From contig SPDT01000010.1 in the NCBI GenBank assembly GCA_008477525.1, positions 992,001 to 1,056,000 of the forward strand: a stretch of DNA of 64,000 nt, read 5' to 3'. The stretch is from Hypomyces perniciosus (taxonomy: Eukaryota > Ascomycota > Sordariomycetes > Hypocreales > Hypocreaceae). The notes under the pieces were generated by a model. That model did no database searches, was not told the origin of the DNA, and saw only the letters and a list, made by a program, of their open reading frames with translations. The translations under genes were made by a program, and so were the position numbers. The first letter of the stretch is position 1, and each line of letters begins with the position of its first letter. Shown here piece by piece: positions 45,928-56,743 of the stretch.

Positions 45928-48801
45928 ATGAGCGGACGGATTCTCGCGGCTGGTTTGCGGCCTACGGCGGCGAGAAACACATCCGTCAAAGCAGTCCGGC
46001 ATTTACATCGATTCCCCACAGGAGGACTTCTCCGAGCTGATGCCTCAATTCGGGTGACTCGCAGACGCATGTGGTTTGGCGGAAATGCCTTCCACAACTC
46101 TGTTACTGCGCGGAATGCCTCTTTTGCTCGGTTCTTGCCTAAGCTGGTGGTCAAGTTCGTCCGAATACCGGCCATGTTCGGCGGCCTGGCCATCGGTGCC
46201 TTTGCTTGGGTTCAATATCAGGCTACACGTATGTTACCTTCGTTTCCCATCTTGATAGGGTAATTCCTTTGCTCACCAGTTACAGAGGCTGGTAATTATG
46301 CGATTTCCATCTTCAACTCGACTTTGGACACAGTAACTGGTACTGCGTCAACCCTGTATGGCAGTGCCAAGGATGTTGCCGATCAGACGCTTCAGGGGTG
46401 GGAACACACCAAGGATCAGGTTGAAATTCCGGAATGGCTGAAACGAATGTTACGAAAAAATGAAGCAACTGGTACTGGGGGTTCTGGTGGCCCTGGCGGC
46501 GATGGTGACCCAAAACACAGCAAAATCGCTGCAGCGACAGCAATTGGTGCCTCAGCTGCTGCATATGGACATGAAAAATCCGCCGAGGACGATTCCCGAA
46601 ATACTGCCGAGGCCACGAAGGAAGATCAAATGATGATATTCACAAAAAAGATGATCGAGATCCGAAGCATACTGCAGAAGGTGGGCCAGTTAAGCTCCCT
46701 TGCCCTCCCATCTATTGTTGTCATCGGCTCTCAATCATCTGGGAAAAGTTCGGTCTTGGAAGCCATTGTCGGTCATGAGTTTCTCCCGAAGGGTTCCAAC
46801 ATGGTGACCCGGAGGCCAATCGAGTTGACTCTCATCAATACTCCCGACTCAACTGATGAATATGGAGAGTTTCCAGACCTTGGACTGAGAAAAATCACCA
46901 ATTTTGCTTCAATCCAGCGGACCTTGACGGAACTTAACTTGGCTGTATCGGATGCCGAATGTGTTTCGGACGATCCCATTAACTTGACGATATACTCGCC
47001 GAACGTTCCCGACTTGTCCTTGATCGATTTACCAGGATATATCCAAGTGGTAGGACAAAATCAGCCACTCCAGCTTAAACAGAACATATCCGAGTTATGC
47101 GACAAGTATATCCAGCCTCCAAATGTAATCCTAGCCATATCCGCTGCGGATGTTGATCTGGCAAATTCGGCAGCTCTGCGGGCATCCCGGAGAGTTGACC
47201 CCCGAGGAGAGCGAACCATTGGTGTTGTTACAAAAATGGACTTGGTCGACGCTGCGCGTGGTGCAGCTATTCTTAACGACACACAGTATCCCCTTCGGTT
47301 GGGGTATGTCGGAGTGGTGTCAAAAGCGCCTCAGTCGCAAGGGCTGTTCAAAATGGGCTCATCAAACTTGCTTGCTACGATAGCCAAAAACGAGAATTCA
47401 TTTTTCTCATCTCATCCTCTAGAGTTCGGACCGGACGCGGGCGTGAACGTGGGCACGATCACTCTGCGAAAGAAATTGATGCATGTGCTGGAGCAGACGA
47501 TGTCATCCAGCCTACAGAGTACTAGCGATGCTATCAGACAAGAACTCGAGGAAGCGACATACGAATTCAAGGTTCAGTACAATGATCGTCCGCTGTCGGC
47601 GGAGTCATACCTTGCTGAAAGCCTCGACGCATTCAAACATTCTTTCAAGGAGTTTGCTGGGGAATTTGGTCGGTCTCAAATGCATGAGCTTTTGAAGAGT
47701 GAGCTAGACCAGAAGGTCCTCGACCTCCTGGCTGCTCGATACTGGAATAGGCCCATCACAGACCTGGGGCCATCACAGGCGGAGCCCGATAGCCTCGCCG
47801 ATCTACCTAAAGCAAATCCAGACTCCCTCTACTGGCGTCGACAGTTGGACGCTTCCGTATCGGCACTTACAAAGCTAGGTGTTGGACGTTTGGCCACCAC
47901 GGTCGTTGCAACTTCTCTTCAGACCGATGTCGACAAGCTGCTGTCCAATTCTAGCTTTGCAAATCACCCTTTTGCTCGAAATGCCATTGTGGAGGCGGCT
48001 TCAACGATTCTTAACGAACGATTTTACAGTACTAGCGATCAAGTTGAAAATTGCATCAAGCCTTTCAAATTTGATATCGAAGTTGAAGAACGAGAGTGGG
48101 CCCAGGGGCGGCAACACATCGGCGCTGTACTCAAAAAGGAGCTTCAAGACTGCGAGGCCGCACTGACTCACCTGGAATCTGCCGTCGGAGGACGACGCAA
48201 ACTGAAAGAAGTTATGGCCTTTGTAGACAAGGCACGTAAAGGTGACATCGTGCTTGAAGGCGACGGACGGAGTGGTGCCGGGGGATTCAGTGCGGCACTT
48301 CTCGGCAAAGGTAAGTTCCATATGATGTTTCTTCTGTTCCACACTTCTAATACGCATTCAGGACGAGAGGCAGTGTTCCTTCGCGACCGCGGAGACATTA
48401 TCAGAATGCGCATGATGGCAGTCAAATCCAAGCAATGCAGCAACCCCAAGAACAAGTATTATTGCCCAGAGATATTTTTGGATGCTGCAGCTACCAAGCT
48501 AGCTTCTACAGCTGTGCTGTTTCTCAACGTGGAACTGCTATCCGAATTCTACTATAACTTTCCTCGGGAGCTAGATCTTCGCTTGGGCCGACATCTCTCG
48601 GCAGAGGAAGTTGAGAAGTTCGCCAAAGAAGACCCCAAGATTCGTCGACATCTAGATGTCATCAGAAGAAAAGAGCTTCTAGAGCTGGTTCTCGAGAAAA
48701 TGGAGGGTCTACGACAACTAGAGGGGCGGGAACGAGACCGCGGAATGGGTGGCAGGAGAGGGAACGCCGGCAAGGAGCGAGGGCGATGGGGACTCTTTTA
48801 A
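45928..48801 (+). CDS. mgm1: Mgm1, mitochondrial inner-membrane dynamin-like GTPase
   Basis: OPA1/Mgm1-type dynamin for inner-membrane fusion and cristae shape. Exons 45928-46228, 46286-48310 and 48362-48801 give 921 residues. The N-terminus is Arg-rich without acidic residues (targeting signal), followed by a membrane segment (AMFGGLAIGAFAWVQYQA). A second, weakly hydrophobic Gly/Ala segment (about 165-180) may be the rhomboid-cleavage region. GTPase motifs are intact: G1 GSQSSGKSS (about 248), G2 Thr in RRPIELT, G3 DLPG (about 346) and G4 TKMD (about 415). The middle and GED-like regions follow, ending ELVLEKMEGLRQL and a basic tail. The last intron (48311-48361) is 51 nt without stops, so retention would insert 17 residues; splicing gives the conserved LGKGREAVFLRDRG. 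Confidence 0.93.
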
Positions 48802-49180
48802 ACCTGCAACACCGCAATCATGTTAAACTCCTATAAAATACAGCGTGTTGGAGTTGGCCATAATCATGTTTCTTGGCACTGCTTTGTCTTCTACCATGTG
48901 TTGGAAGGAGACGGAAGTATACGGCCAAGTTGCCGTAGCGCTCAGCCATGTCCTTCCAGTTGAGTCCCTGATTTCTTCCTGTCGCATGTTGTATGGCATT
49001 TATATATCATGGATACGACCGTAAAAAAGGATACCCTCCTCATTTTCACACAGTATATACATATATCTTGACTCCATTCGTCTTATCATACATCATAGCC
49101 GTGCAAGGTGCTCAAAGTTAACGCGTCGTGCGAATTTGCCATTCAAGGTACGACGAGAGGGCCAGCAGTCACAAATCCTC
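48802..49180. other. Convergent 3' region, mgm1 / zinc transporter
   Basis: About 380 bp of AT-rich sequence between convergent stops, presumably two 3' untranslated regions. No gene seen. Confidence 0.4.
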
Positions 49181-50619
49181 CTACGCGCCCGCATCTACAC
49201 TCATCTGCAGAGTTACTTCCCATCGGATATTGCTCCCGTTGCCATATCCCTCCCCTAAGCGGTTCTGTATCAATGTTGAAATGCGGTTACGCAGCTTACT
49301 CAATGAGAGCTCGTCACAACCCTTAGTAACACTCACTTTCATGTTTGCCATGCACAAACCGTAGTGAACCTGCCAAAACTGTGCCTCATCAACACGAGCG
49401 ATACTGGACTCCGACTCGATTTCGCGAAGGACAGACGTAACGCCGATGTTTCCCCTGTTCCCACCGTATGACATGAGCAACATGAGGCCCTGGGCAATAG
49501 CAACACGCATGCCTAAACCAAACATCGCAAGAGAGATGACGGCACAAATCAGGCGGTCCAGCCAAGTATAGAGGGAAATGGATAGTAAAGGCAGTAGCGC
49601 GATCAAGGCCGAGAAGAAAAGAGTCAAAAAGTGAAAAGGATTAGAGAGTATGCTTGGCAAAGCCGCTAAGTAAGAGACTCTCATAACCTTAGCGATCCGC
49701 GCATGGTTCCTCAATCCGTAGGCCGAGATAAGAGTACTGGTGATGGCGGCAGCCGACACCAAATCGACTGAGCCTGCAGAAACGCGTTCGTGAGCATGCG
49801 CATGGTGTGCTTCATGGTTACCGAGGGATTCCAGAAAGTGTTTGAGATTATGGGAGACAAGATCAAACCCGCCAAAGAGAAGGAATATTGACATGGCGAA
49901 TCCTGCCAACACTTCCGTTCTCTCCAGACCGAAAGGGTGTCTGATGCTGCTTCGCCGCCAAACCTCAAAATTTCCCAACACATCAACGACAACGCAAACA
50001 GCTGCACTACCGGCGTCAAAGAATACCAAGTGAGATAGTGCCATGGCAGCAAGTGAACCCTCAGACTTGAAGAATATGAACATGGCAACGGCGACATGAC
50101 ATAAGCTCCAATAGAGTCGCATCCGCTGATCACGGTGCAGGCTCTTCCAAGCTTCCTTTATGGTCGGTATCGGGAGCGACGCCGGAAGGACAGGAGGGGG
50201 CCGTGGTGGTGGCTCTTGGAAGATTTGATGCTGGGTTGAGATGCTACTATGCTTATATCTGTGACCGCGTCGTTGGCCAATATTCTATTAATCGGTCGGT
50301 TAGCTGACGAATAGGGGGACTTGCATTGGCATTGGATCGAACAAACCGATTTGACAGGCGCAGTCGATATCACTTGAGTCTGGAAGTTGAAAGGATTTGG
50401 AACGGTCCCGGTCTGGGGAGCACTATGCCCAGAGTCTGGTTCTGGCATGGCGAACGGGTGGAGAAGGGAAGCGGACGCGGCCGTTGATGATCCCGACGTC
50501 GCGCAATGAGAGAGGCCACGAGAGTCAAAGGGGAGTTCGATGGCTTCGGTATCGTCAACCACGAGAGTTGGTATTGAGGTGCTTTTGGAGAGGTGCTTAG
50601 CAGGGTGAACTGGCTCCAT
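49181..50619 (-). CDS. Zrg17-like cation diffusion facilitator
   Basis: Secretory-pathway CDF subunit; yeast Zrg17 pairs with Msc2 to bring zinc into the ER. Exons 50619-50347 and 50284-49181 give 458 residues. A disordered N-terminus is joined to GQRRGHRYKHSS, then PPPRPPPVLPASLPIPT and six membrane helices, with a His-rich loop (HEAHHAHAHE) between helices 4 and 5. A cytosolic C-terminal domain (WQVHYGLCMANMKVSVT) matches CDF regulatory folds. In helix 2 the usual HxxxD zinc site reads LVFFD and in helix 5 the site reads around SVDLVSA, so the transport ligands are degenerate, as known for Zrg17-type subunits. The intron uses a GTTTGT donor and is less certain than the rest. A partner Msc2-type protein should exist elsewhere. 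Confidence 0.78.
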
Positions 50620-51232
50620 ATGCTAGGATATGATCCTCTGCGGCCCTAAGCAGAGGTTGAGGGAGATGACCGGCTCGTTTGAATGGAATCCGACTCAATC
50701 CAGCCCATATATGCTTTGTCGTCTTTGACGAGAATGCCTGGGGGTGGGCTGACGATGATGACGAGGATATTGTTATGTTGAACTAGAAGTATTTAGGGAG
50801 TACGGAGTATGGAATATGTAGTATCTAGTAGAAGTAGCATCTCTACCCGGACAAGTAGGTACTAGGTATGCTACCTACCTAGGAAGTTAGCATAATGATG
50901 CAGATGTAATTAGTTTGAATACCTTACCTAGTACGGAGTACTACTACCTACTTAGTACTAGGGTGCCTAAACCAGGATTACATAATAAGTTCTAACTCAT
51001 AGGCAGAATACCCACTTGCATGTGCTGTTCTCAGTGCTAACAGGCCGCCAGCATTACGCCCTGCTACCATCACTAACCAAGGAGCATCAGATCTCTTCTC
51101 AGCCCTTAATACTATCGAATCCATAGGTTTGACATGCAGGCTCTCAGATACTACAAGCTAGAGCCAGACGCCAGTCCTTGCGGCGCTGTCCCCTCACAGC
51201 CCTGATCGACAGGGCCAACCCCAATCGCTGAC
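50620..51232. promoter_or_regulatory. Divergent intergenic region with dense short palindromes
   Basis: About 610 bp. Between 50800 and 50970 it has several TACGGAGTA, CTAGTAC and CCTACCTAGGAA-like repeats, more closely packed than elsewhere in the window. It should contain the promoters of both flanking genes. Confidence 0.5.
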
Positions 51233-52234
51233 ATGTCTAATGACATTCACAACGCCAAGCGCAGTGGCTCTCCAACACCAACGGCATCTCACAGGAGGGT
51301 GCCCTCCAACTCCGGTCTGCTTGCCAGGCTTCCATTCATGAGGTCATCAACCGACAAAGAAGCAGGTCAAGAGGTGGAAGAAGAGGAAGTACCACCAGCC
51401 CAAGTCCGCGCACTTGCTACAACCGTGCAGCAGCACAGGACACGACGGCGCAGAGGATCCCTTAGGAAGGTGGCGCTACTTGGGAGAGGCGCGCAACGTG
51501 ACAGGAGAGACAGCAGATCGCTGACGATCGACACCGAGCATACCGCCGAAGCGTTCATCTCTGATTCAGCTCAAGTTGAGCCCAATGCTGCCATCGCGGA
51601 GCACAATGCTCTTGGCCTCAAGGTGTCTCAGCTCCCAGTTTCCACGGATGAGTATGCTACTCAGACAAACCTTGCAGCCTCATCCGCCTCTTCAGTCCGA
51701 GCCGGCCCTTGCCCAGACAGAAACGCCGAACAGTCGCACACTTATAATTCCACAACGGACGAAGAAGACTTGGTTCAGATAGGTTCTCATAGTGCTGGTC
51801 CGTTACGATCGGGTCTATCTTTGTCCTCGGGCTCTGAATCATACTATGCAAACCGTGTAACGGCCCAGCGACGCAGGTCGTTCCAGCAAGCCAAATCGCC
51901 ATTATCCTACAGCGGCATTTCAACAACAGCTCTGCCGCCAGCCGATTCGGACTGGGACTACTCTGAGACTGAATGGTGGGGTTGGGTGGTCGTGACGGTA
52001 ACATGGTTTGTCTTCGTCATGGGAATGGGTTCTTGTCTTGACATCTGGAGTTGGGCGTGGGACGTGGGCAAGACACCATACGCACCACCGGAGCTTGAAG
52101 ATGACCCGACATTACCAATCGTAGGATACTATCCCGCACTCATTATTTTGACATGTGTCATGGCTTGGGTCTGGGTCGTGGTAGCTTGGGTGGGCATGAA
52201 GTATTTCCGGCACGCCAAGATTAGTGGTGATTGA
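51233..52234 (+). CDS. Unknown two-helix membrane protein
   Basis: Single exon of 333 residues from the ATG at 51233. The first 240 residues are disordered and rich in Ser, Arg and Thr, with phosphorylation-like motifs (SHRRVPSNSG, RRRRGSLRKV, AQRRRSFQQ). The last 90 residues form a compact membrane part: ETEWWGWVVVTVTWFVFVMG, then SWAWDVGKTPYAPPELEDDPTLP, then YYPALIILTCVMAWVWVVVAWVG, with a short cytosolic tail. The Trp-rich helices and the YAPPELEDDPTLPIVGYYPALI loop look strongly conserved. I believe related uncharacterised proteins occur in other filamentous fungi, but I cannot name the family or a function. Confidence 0.78.
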   Translation: MSNDIHNAKRSGSPTPTASHRRVPSNSGLLARLPFMRSSTDKEAGQEVEEEEVPPAQVRALATTVQQHRTRRRRGSLRKVALLGRGAQRDRRDSRSLTIDTEHTAEAFISDSAQVEPNAAIAEHNALGLKVSQLPVSTDEYATQTNLAASSASSVRAGPCPDRNAEQSHTYNSTTDEEDLVQIGSHSAGPLRSGLSLSSGSESYYANRVTAQRRRSFQQAKSPLSYSGISTTALPPADSDWDYSETEWWGWVVVTVTWFVFVMGMGSCLDIWSWAWDVGKTPYAPPELEDDPTLPIVGYYPALIILTCVMAWVWVVVAWVGMKYFRHAKISGD

Positions 52235-53897
52235 ATAGATTCGTCAACTGGCCCATTCCCTTCGTTGTGGCGGAAATGCTATTTTATACTACACCACGAA
52301 GGCTCTGATAGGAAGAAAGAAGAGCAGTTGATGCTAACTTGCTTGAAGAGTTGGGTTGGAGTACAGATACAGGCATGGCGATATCTTCACGACATGATCC
52401 GAAATGGACATTCACGACGTACGAGTAATTCATAAATCCTGGGCCTAACTACTACTAGGTAGTCAGGTAATTCTGACCAACATATCAATACCCATTACTT
52501 CGTACACAGAGATTCTCTAACACATAGCTAGCTGGTATCAATACCACCCGGAAGGTATGTGCGGCATTATAAAGTATCAAGTTCGTTATGCCTATCCTCC
52601 CAACAAATAGGGAGGGCGCTGTGTCAGCCCATTCAGCAGCGGGTGGTGAGCCCAATCAGTCAAACGCCCATTGGCCACACAGCGACCGCCTGAAGGGGAT
52701 GGTACACAGTATGAGAGACAGTGATACGATTGTGTACTGTGCGCGGCACATGCGACCCCGCACGGAGTACATACTTGAAACATGGTACAAAGAATTCTCT
52801 CTCGACGATTGCATGGCTGGATTCGGACAGACCTTCTTGATAGCATAGTACGTCTTCATCCTAATGTGAGTAGATCCATAGTATCTAGTTATATAAGACG
52901 AGATGCAGTCAACTCACTGGTAGGTTACTAGTCGTAATACTACTTCATATTATCTCGTAGGCTGAACGTCTGCAAGTGCATGTCCATGCGATATTGGAGC
53001 AATGCCGACGTTCTACTGGCGCTGGGCAGTTCCAGCTCATACAGGTACCTATCATTAGTACCTAGAGATTTGCCTGCGTGCCGTGACGTTGGTAGGTACC
53101 AGCCTGGTATTGACTAATCCGGAGTACTCCGTACTGTGCTAGGCGCCAGGTAGTGCCTCCCTGACGTTGCTGGCTTGTGTGAGAAAGCTCTCCAACCTCC
53201 GCCAGCCCTCGACGTTTTCCTACGCCGCTAAATCCCCCCATTGCCATCCGCGCTCGCTTCTACTCTCAGCCCTCCATCATCAACTCCTGCGGATTCGTTA
53301 CTCGACGACGGACAATACCTACGCCCTGCCACTTCCGATACCGACTGGCAGACTGGCGGACGTTTCTTTCTCCCTTTCTCTCCCTCTACCTCTCCTCCCT
53401 CTCCTCCCTCTTCTCCTTCTCCCTCAACAACAGGGCACCATTCTGCGCCCTGTCCCGTCGACCCAAATCCTGCCTGAAACACGCACCCACGACTTAGGGT
53501 CATCATCACTTCGATTTCTCTGCCGCCCTGTCAGCCTGTCTCCCTCTAAGATCTCATCATCTTCATCCAGCAGTCTTTGCCGCGGTGCCCGTGAACTCGA
53601 TTCCACCGCCTGCTCTTGGTTGTCGCAAAGGGCCGTTGTTCCTGGTTTGAAAACCACGACAAAGCAAACCATTTGTGGTGGCATAACCGTTATTTACCGC
53701 CTCGACAAGCACCGCCCTCCCCCGAAATAGCCTCCATCACGCGGTGAATCCCATCTCGGCTGCAAGCGTATCTTGTGCCCATCCTGACAAAGTCCCCCTC
53801 GAGGGGCCCCATCGCTTCAACATATCCGCCTTTTATCACCAGTCATCTTCCACCCACCCGTTCCGACGACGGATCGAGTCGGATCCATTGTTTAAGC
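52235..53897. promoter_or_regulatory. Intergenic region and CT-rich leader of samB
   Basis: About 1.66 kb. The first part is AT-rich with TACGGAGTAC/CCGGAGTACTCCGTAC palindromes near 52760 and 53120. About 53170-53890 is pyrimidine-rich, including a CT tract at about 53363-53425, typical of a fungal transcription start and long 5' leader. In-frame sequence upstream of samB starts only with GTG, so it is treated as leader. Confidence 0.5.
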
Positions 53898-55763
53898 ATG
53901 AGGGAAGTCAACTTCAGCATCCCCAATGTCAATAAGGCGTCGGTGGGAATCACCACAGCCCTCTACGATCGCCGAGCGCTCGATTGTACCTCGACTTTGC
54001 CTTTGATCAATTCGCTCAACCATCTCGCATACCTGACTACTTCATCGGCCCGTATTCGCGACATCCTCACTGTGGATGGAGGAATCGAGCGCTTGGTCTG
54101 CATCCTAAAACAGGGGCGGAGCAAAGATATGATGGGCATGTGGAAGTGGAATTTAGCTTTTCAGTGTGTTGTCAACATCGGCGTTCGAGGAACCGAAAAT
54201 GTGCGGACCAGAGTCGTCGAGGCCGACATGGTCCCTGTCATTGCCACAATTCTCGACAACTACATCAAGGTCATCGATAAGTGTCGCGAAAAGGCCGACG
54301 AAGTCAAGCAGAAACAAATTCAGGACCACCACCATCGTCATAAGAGCCATGATCATCGAAATACATCCAAGGCCTCCTCTCCCTCCTTTGCCAACAGATC
54401 CACGTTTGTTGACCCGGACCAGAGATCTTTTCGAAGGCAGGGGCCACCATCTTCAATCGATGTTTCAGCTACCTCTGCTGGACCATCTACTGCTGCCCCC
54501 CGACAGAGTAACGAAACATCTGCTACTCATTCACACCACAACACTTCAGACCGACTAGCCGTGACGCCGAATCGCCAGCGCCACAGTTTCCAGGGAACTG
54601 ATAGACGACATGCTACTGCCTCTGCTCCCAGGCAGCCTATACAACCTCTTGCCACCGCTGTTCCAACCATGGAAACAGTTGACGGTTTCGTGCGCACAGT
54701 GCGTGACGTGGACCGTTTGTCTTCCATAGCTCCGTTTGGTACCTCCGACGGGGTATCCCAACCCAATTCACCCACAACGCCTCTTCCGCCCCCTCAACTG
54801 CGCTCCCCGACGGTTCGACCGGCTATGACCCTAGACGCTGCTACTCGGTCGCGCAGACGACCGTCTATCAGGCACCAAAACTCTACTGCCGAGTCGGACG
54901 ATCTCAACGGAGATAGTATGCCATCTGATGAGTCCCCAGATGCCGAGATGGCAGACACTGCCGAAATACAATCGGCTGTTGGGATTCAGGATATTACTAT
55001 GGACGATGGCCAAAGCATTTTGGCTGGCGATTCCCTGGATCTGACAACCACAGCAGTATCTGAAACTCAAGACGCCGGGGCCTTCAACATCGCACACCGC
55101 GCCACCATTGATGGAAGCATCAGGAACAATGTGACTCCTGCGCCTGTGCCACCGATCGGCTTATCCCCAAACCGCCCAGCGCTGGTTACCCCACCACAAC
55201 CACCCGCTCCAAATGCCGCTGTAACTCGCTACCTTCTCGATCGTCACTTTGTTCCAAACCCGCAACTGCTCGCTGCAATGCCTCGTGAAGAGGATGTCCT
55301 AATGTCGCTACAGCTTTTAGCATACGTCTCCAAATACTGCGGTTTACGTTCATATTTCCAAAAGAGCCATCTGGTCCCGAAGCTCACTATAGGCAAAGAC
55401 CTAGCACTTCTCGATGGTCAGGAAGACGATGCGCTTGAGACAGATGATACGGATGAGAGCGACGAGGAATATCTGCTTGAGAACGACTTCAATCTCTTCC
55501 CATTGGTTGAAAAGTTCACAGTTAGGTATCACAGTACCGACATGCAATACTGGGCTGGTGTTGTCATGCGAAATTTGTGCCGGAAAGATGATACCCGTGG
55601 AGGGATTCGACAATGCGCCTATTATCAATGTGGAAAATGGGAGGAATTTACGCGCCAATTCGCTAAATGCCGTCGATGCCGCCGGACCAAATATTGCAGT
55701 AAGGAATGCCAGAAGAGTGCCTGGGCTTTCCATCGCCACTGGTGTGTTGCCGCCTCACAATGA
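53898..55763 (+). CDS. samB: SamB-type MYND zinc-finger protein
   Basis: Homologue of Aspergillus nidulans SamB, which affects hyphal development and septum positioning in conidiophores. A single exon of 621 residues starts MREVNFSIPNVNKAS. The N-terminal 130 residues (TSARIRDILTVDGGIERLV, WKWNLAFQCVVNIGVRGTENVR) are armadillo-like and strongly patterned. A long disordered His/Ser/Thr/Pro-rich middle is followed by a second folded part (RYLLDRHFVPNPQLL) and a C-terminal MYND finger at about 573-617: CAYYQCGKWEEF, KCRRCRRTKYCSKECQ and HRHWC give the expected Cys/His zinc ligands. The ATG at 53898 is preferred because the earlier in-frame start is GTG and the family begins here. Confidence 0.9.
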   Translation: MREVNFSIPNVNKASVGITTALYDRRALDCTSTLPLINSLNHLAYLTTSSARIRDILTVDGGIERLVCILKQGRSKDMMGMWKWNLAFQCVVNIGVRGTENVRTRVVEADMVPVIATILDNYIKVIDKCREKADEVKQKQIQDHHHRHKSHDHRNTSKASSPSFANRSTFVDPDQRSFRRQGPPSSIDVSATSAGPSTAAPRQSNETSATHSHHNTSDRLAVTPNRQRHSFQGTDRRHATASAPRQPIQPLATAVPTMETVDGFVRTVRDVDRLSSIAPFGTSDGVSQPNSPTTPLPPPQLRSPTVRPAMTLDAATRSRRRPSIRHQNSTAESDDLNGDSMPSDESPDAEMADTAEIQSAVGIQDITMDDGQSILAGDSLDLTTTAVSETQDAGAFNIAHRATIDGSIRNNVTPAPVPPIGLSPNRPALVTPPQPPAPNAAVTRYLLDRHFVPNPQLLAAMPREEDVLMSLQLLAYVSKYCGLRSYFQKSHLVPKLTIGKDLALLDGQEDDALETDDTDESDEEYLLENDFNLFPLVEKFTVRYHSTDMQYWAGVVMRNLCRKDDTRGGIRQCAYYQCGKWEEFTRQFAKCRRCRRTKYCSKECQKSAWAFHRHWCVAASQ

Positions 55764-56743
55764 GCCACCGGGGACCATAGTGATATGGGGTGTTAGGCTC
55801 AATCGGTTTTGAAGTATAACGTTTGATTTCACCATTGGAAGGTTGCGACTGCATTGCACAGCAAAGCGTTTCATCAGCGCACGGCATCTTCTCTCGATAC
55901 CACAGTTTTTATGGCGTATGCGGTCCAATATGGGAAGTTTAATGGGGCTTTCCTGGAGTCTTTTTCGGTCTGACTTTGGTTTTTCTTCTATGCAACTTCA
56001 TCTTAGTTTGCAATGCACATGAGCGCTCACCTCATCATACACTCTACCATTGCATCGGGGCGATGACCATCCCGATATATACGATGTATGTGCATGTATA
56101 TATCTACGTATCAATGTAAGTGCATGGATATATGTGCATTTACCTCTTCCTCGAGTTTGTTTACCGACGCTTCATTGAGTTGGCCACACGTTCAAAATCA
56201 ACAAAGGATACCGAGAAAGCATATTCAGCCGTCGTTTTACGGTAATTCAGCGAGTGTACCAAGGAACTAGCAGGAAGGACAAATGGTCTTTGTTTTCTCT
56301 TTTTTTTTCTCGGCAACATCCAACGAGTCTCCAAAGGTGACCTGGTAATCCAGCATCACAACCTACTCGGGCATCGATAAAAGGAAGGAAATGGGATAAG
56401 GACGCTACAAATGAACTTCGAAGGAACTTTCCAAGGGACTTGATGAGGGCCCGTCGTGGCTAATGACAGAAGTAGCGTAGGATACTATTCGGAATCATTT
56501 ACGCATTCCTTGGGTTCATAGATGAATAGGATCAACGATATCATGCGACTTGAGTTTGCCGAATGTGTCTGATTAGGAGTGCTTGGCTCGGAAGAGAATC
56601 GGCAATATGCCGTTAAAATAGGTACGTAACGCGTGTGATTATACGACGGGACTTGATCCAAACCCATTGAACTGTAATTAGACGCCTAAACCCATGCCTA
56701 TAAAAGCTAATAAGCTGATGCACGCTATGCATCTTCTCGTGGA
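55764..56743. other. Convergent intergenic region, samB / ebp2
   Basis: About 980 bp with no supported gene. It contains TATA-rich short repeats near 56080-56130 and a T-run near 56300. Confidence 0.4.

Noticed and set aside
53167..53730. 187-codon plus-strand frame upstream of samB
   Set aside because: Its CT-rich sequence makes a Ser/Pro/Leu-rich product with no motif; better explained as a pyrimidine-rich leader.
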